Positions 62,165 through 64,000 of a DNA stretch of 64,000 nucleotides are shown here, one piece after another. The notes beneath the pieces are model-generated. The model was not told where the DNA came from and made no database searches. It saw only the letters and a program-made list of their open reading frames with translations. The stretch's first letter is position 1. Each line of letters begins with the position of its first letter. Source of the DNA: Pedobacter sp. MR2016-24 (GTDB taxonomy: Bacteria; Bacteroidota; Bacteroidia; Sphingobacteriales; Sphingobacteriaceae); NCBI RefSeq assembly GCF_026239655.1, contig NZ_JAPIVO010000003.1, forward strand, positions 124,001 to 188,000, read 5' to 3'. The position numbers and the translations under genes were made by a program.

Positions 62165-62188
62165 GTTCCGATAACGATTGCATAAATA
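62165..62188 (+). promoter_or_regulatory. Operator-like site before uxaB
   Basis: TTCCGATAACGATTGCA within this interval matches the site before susC at 14 or more of 17 positions. The remaining part of the 62089-62263 gap shows no other clear signal. Confidence 0.45.
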
Positions 62189-62263
62189 TTTTAGGGAGAT
62201 CAGGCGAGATTCTTTCTATTTATTGCTAGACTTGTTACCAACCAAATTTTGAACGTCGTTCAC

Positions 62264-63766
62264 ATGATTTTATCTAAAGAAATTTTAAGAGATATCGCTG
62301 ATCAGCATCTCATCATTCCCGCTGAAGATTTATTCTCACTTCCGGAAAAAGTATTACAGTTCGGTACAGGCGTATTGTTACGTGGCTTGCCGGATTATTT
62401 TATCGATAAGGCTAACCGCAATGGCATTTTCAACGGCCGTGTAGTAGTGGTGAAATCTACCGGCAATGGTGATACTGCAGATTTTGACAAACAGGATAGT
62501 TTATATACCCTGGGTATCCGGGGCATAGCGGATGGAAAAAATGTAGAAGAAAACATTATATCATCTGCTATCAGCCGCGTTGTATCGGCCGAAACCAACT
62601 GGCCAGACATTATTGCCCTGGCAAAAGAGCCTGAGCTAAAGATTGTCGTTTCCAATACTACTGAGGTTGGGATTCAGCTGGTAAATGAAGATATTCATCA
62701 GTCGCCGCCCAAATCTTTTCCCGCAAAATTACTTGCTGTATTGTATGAACGATATCAGACATTACAGGATAGCGATGATGCAGGTTTAGTGATCATCGCT
62801 ACAGAACTGATTCCTGAGAATGGGAAAAAACTGGAAAGTATAGTTTACGAACTTGCTGCTTATAATCAACTTGATGAAGGGTTCCTGTCATGGTCCCGCG
62901 CCAAAAATATCTTTTGTAATTCTTTGGTTGACCGTATCGTGCCTGGCAAACCTGACGCTGATAAACTCGCAGAATTGCAGGCGGACCTAGGTTATGAAGA
63001 TCAACTGCTGATCCTGGCTGAGCCATACCGCTTATGGGCTGTGGAAGGGAATGACAAAGTCGCTGCTGCTTTAAGCTTTATGCAGGCTGATGCCGGTTTA
63101 ATTGTTAAACCTGATATCGAAATCTACAGGGAATTAAAGGTAAGGTTGTTAAATGGTACACATACCTTAACTTCCGGAATCGCCGTGTTGTCAGGCATTG
63201 AGACAGTGAAAAATGGAATGGACGATCCGGAGATCCATCAGTATGTGGAAGAGGTAATGCGTACAGAAATAGCCAAAGCTATTCCTTATGCAGTTGCTGA
63301 AGAAGAGGCCATCGCATTCTCGAATACGGTAATTGATCGTTTTGCTAATCCGCATATCAAACACCTGTGGCTAAGCATTACGATGCAGTATACGATGAAA
63401 CTTAAAATCCGCATTCTGCCTGTATTGATTAATTATTATCAGTTATATCAGCAGGCACCTGAATATATTGTGTTCGGTTTTGCTGCCTATCTGCATTTTA
63501 TGCGTATAGACAAAGAAGAAGCAGGGAAATACTACGGATCATACCAGGGTGAGACTTATGTGGTGACTGATGATAGCGCTGCATACTTCCTGGAAAAAAC
63601 ACAAGGCAATACAGTAGCTGATTACCTTGATGCTGTATTAAGTGATAGCGCATTCTGGACTGCTGACTTGAATAGCCTGCCTGGTTTCACTGATGCAGTG
63701 AAGGTTCAATACAGCACTATTCTGGAGAAAGGTATTGCCAATGCACTGGCTGATTTAAATAAATAA
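62264..63766 (+). CDS. uxaB: Tagaturonate reductase (altronate oxidoreductase)
   Basis: A roughly 500-residue member of the polyol (mannitol) dehydrogenase family. ATG 62264 is chosen over a TTG five codons upstream. Seen: [18 protein letters not shown] (NAD-binding N-terminus), [35 protein letters not shown] and the catalytic [19 protein letters not shown] (Lys replaced region aside, Asn-His pair). UxaB reduces tagaturonate to altronate in galacturonate breakdown. uxaC follows after 2 bp, which supports this over the mannonate enzyme UxuB. Confidence 0.93.
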   Translation: MILSKEILRDIADQHLIIPAEDLFSLPEKVLQFGTGVLLRGLPDYFIDKANRNGIFNGRVVVVKSTGNGDTADFDKQDSLYTLGIRGIADGKNVEENIISSAISRVVSAETNWPDIIALAKEPELKIVVSNTTEVGIQLVNEDIHQSPPKSFPAKLLAVLYERYQTLQDSDDAGLVIIATELIPENGKKLESIVYELAAYNQLDEGFLSWSRAKNIFCNSLVDRIVPGKPDADKLAELQADLGYEDQLLILAEPYRLWAVEGNDKVAAALSFMQADAGLIVKPDIEIYRELKVRLLNGTHTLTSGIAVLSGIETVKNGMDDPEIHQYVEEVMRTEIAKAIPYAVAEEEAIAFSNTVIDRFANPHIKHLWLSITMQYTMKLKIRILPVLINYYQLYQQAPEYIVFGFAAYLHFMRIDKEEAGKYYGSYQGETYVVTDDSAAYFLEKTQGNTVADYLDAVLSDSAFWTADLNSLPGFTDAVKVQYSTILEKGIANALADLNK

Positions 63767-63768
63767 CG

Positions 63769-64000
63769 ATGAAACAATTTATAGACGAGAACTTCTTATT
63801 AAATAATAAAACTGCAGAAACTCTTTATCATGAATTTGCTAAAGAAATGCCCATTATAGACTACCATTGCCATTTACCACCGGATCAGATTGCGGAGGAT
63901 AAAAACTTTGAGAACTTAACACAGGTGTGGTTGTATGGAGACCATTATAAATGGCGCGCGATGCGTGCCAATGGCATTGATGAAGCCTATATCACAGGGA
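63769..64000 (+). CDS. uxaC: Glucuronate/galacturonate isomerase, 5' part
   Basis: Starts at ATG 63769 and runs off the window, so only 77 codons are seen. [11 protein letters not shown], then the metal-binding [16 protein letters not shown] (His-x-His near the N-terminus) and [20 protein letters not shown] are diagnostic of UxaC, an amidohydrolase-fold isomerase that converts galacturonate to tagaturonate and glucuronate to fructuronate. Two bases after uxaB, same operon. Confidence 0.95.
   Translation, partial: MKQFIDENFLLNNKTAETLYHEFAKEMPIIDYHCHLPPDQIAEDKNFENLTQVWLYGDHYKWRAMRANGIDEAYITG

Noticed and set aside
1..64000. CRISPR array
   Set aside because: No series of regularly spaced short repeats was seen; the only direct repeats are the 79-bp pair and island-end motifs.

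Overview
The window comes from a member of the Bacteroidota, most likely the Sphingobacteriaceae (Pedobacter/Mucilaginibacter type). Reasons: SusC/SusD and several TonB-dependent receptors with CarboxypepD_reg domains, DUF4249 and DUF6266 proteins, a LytS/LytTR pair, a full-length tricorn protease, and promoters that repeatedly match the Bacteroidota consensus (TTG or TTTG, about 19 bp, TAnnTTTG) with little Shine-Dalgarno signal. Species cannot be fixed from sequence reading alone.

Layout. 1-5.4 kb: end of an ABC exporter ATPase, two tandem GH10 xylanases, an undecaprenyl-phosphate sugar transferase and a family 2 glycosyltransferase. 5.7-9.0 kb: tricorn-type protease. 9.0-9.3 kb: an intergenic repeat element. 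9.4-14.8 kb: operon of TonB receptor, DUF4249 lipoprotein, LytS kinase and LytTR regulator. 14.8-20.7 kb (minus strand): DUF2723 membrane protein translationally coupled to a PadR repressor, a GreA/GreB-like factor with a small membrane protein, and two DUF6266 paralogues. 21-24.6 kb: a second TonB receptor/DUF4249 pair behind a large imperfect palindrome. 24.7-32 kb: GT39-type glycosyltransferase, a TonB receptor of iron-complex type, and a MacB/FtsX-like permease with a possible sigma-54 promoter. 32.3-37.7 kb: NADP oxidoreductase, tRNA-Asp, a PepSY/DUF3649/DUF3325-like iron-uptake trio, DUF4260 protein, Crp/Fnr regulator, a phytanoyl-CoA dioxygenase remnant and an ORF6N protein.

38.0-51.3 kb is a visibly AT-rich genomic island inserted in the 3' end of a second tRNA-Asp gene. 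A 16-bp duplication of the tRNA end marks both borders; the original tRNA terminator has been displaced 13.3 kb to the right border and the island supplies a replacement. The tyrosine recombinase just inside the left border is broken. Cargo: a two-gene restriction-modification unit (Eco57I-type methylase plus PD-(D/E)XK protein); an overlapping minus-strand operon of GT4 glycosyltransferase-TPR, GTP cyclohydrolase II and a HemK-like methyltransferase; an exported protein; and a plus-strand pair made of a patatin / PLD-like / ParB-like fusion followed by a protein with archaeo-eukaryotic-primase-like motifs. The last pair, and the cyclohydrolase operon, are the best candidates for undescribed (probably defence or conflict) systems.

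51.5-54.4 kb: MhqO/MhqD-like detoxification pair and an Rrf2-controlled NmrA-like oxidoreductase. 54.5-64 kb: uronate (pectin-type) utilisation locus: LacI-family regulator with a perfect palindromic operator, kduI, kduD, susC, susD, uxaB and the start of uxaC. SusCD would import oligogalacturonides, KduI/KduD convert the unsaturated-uronate product and UxaC/UxaB the galacturonate or glucuronate product. Related AACG-centred operator-like sites precede the regulator, susC and uxaB.
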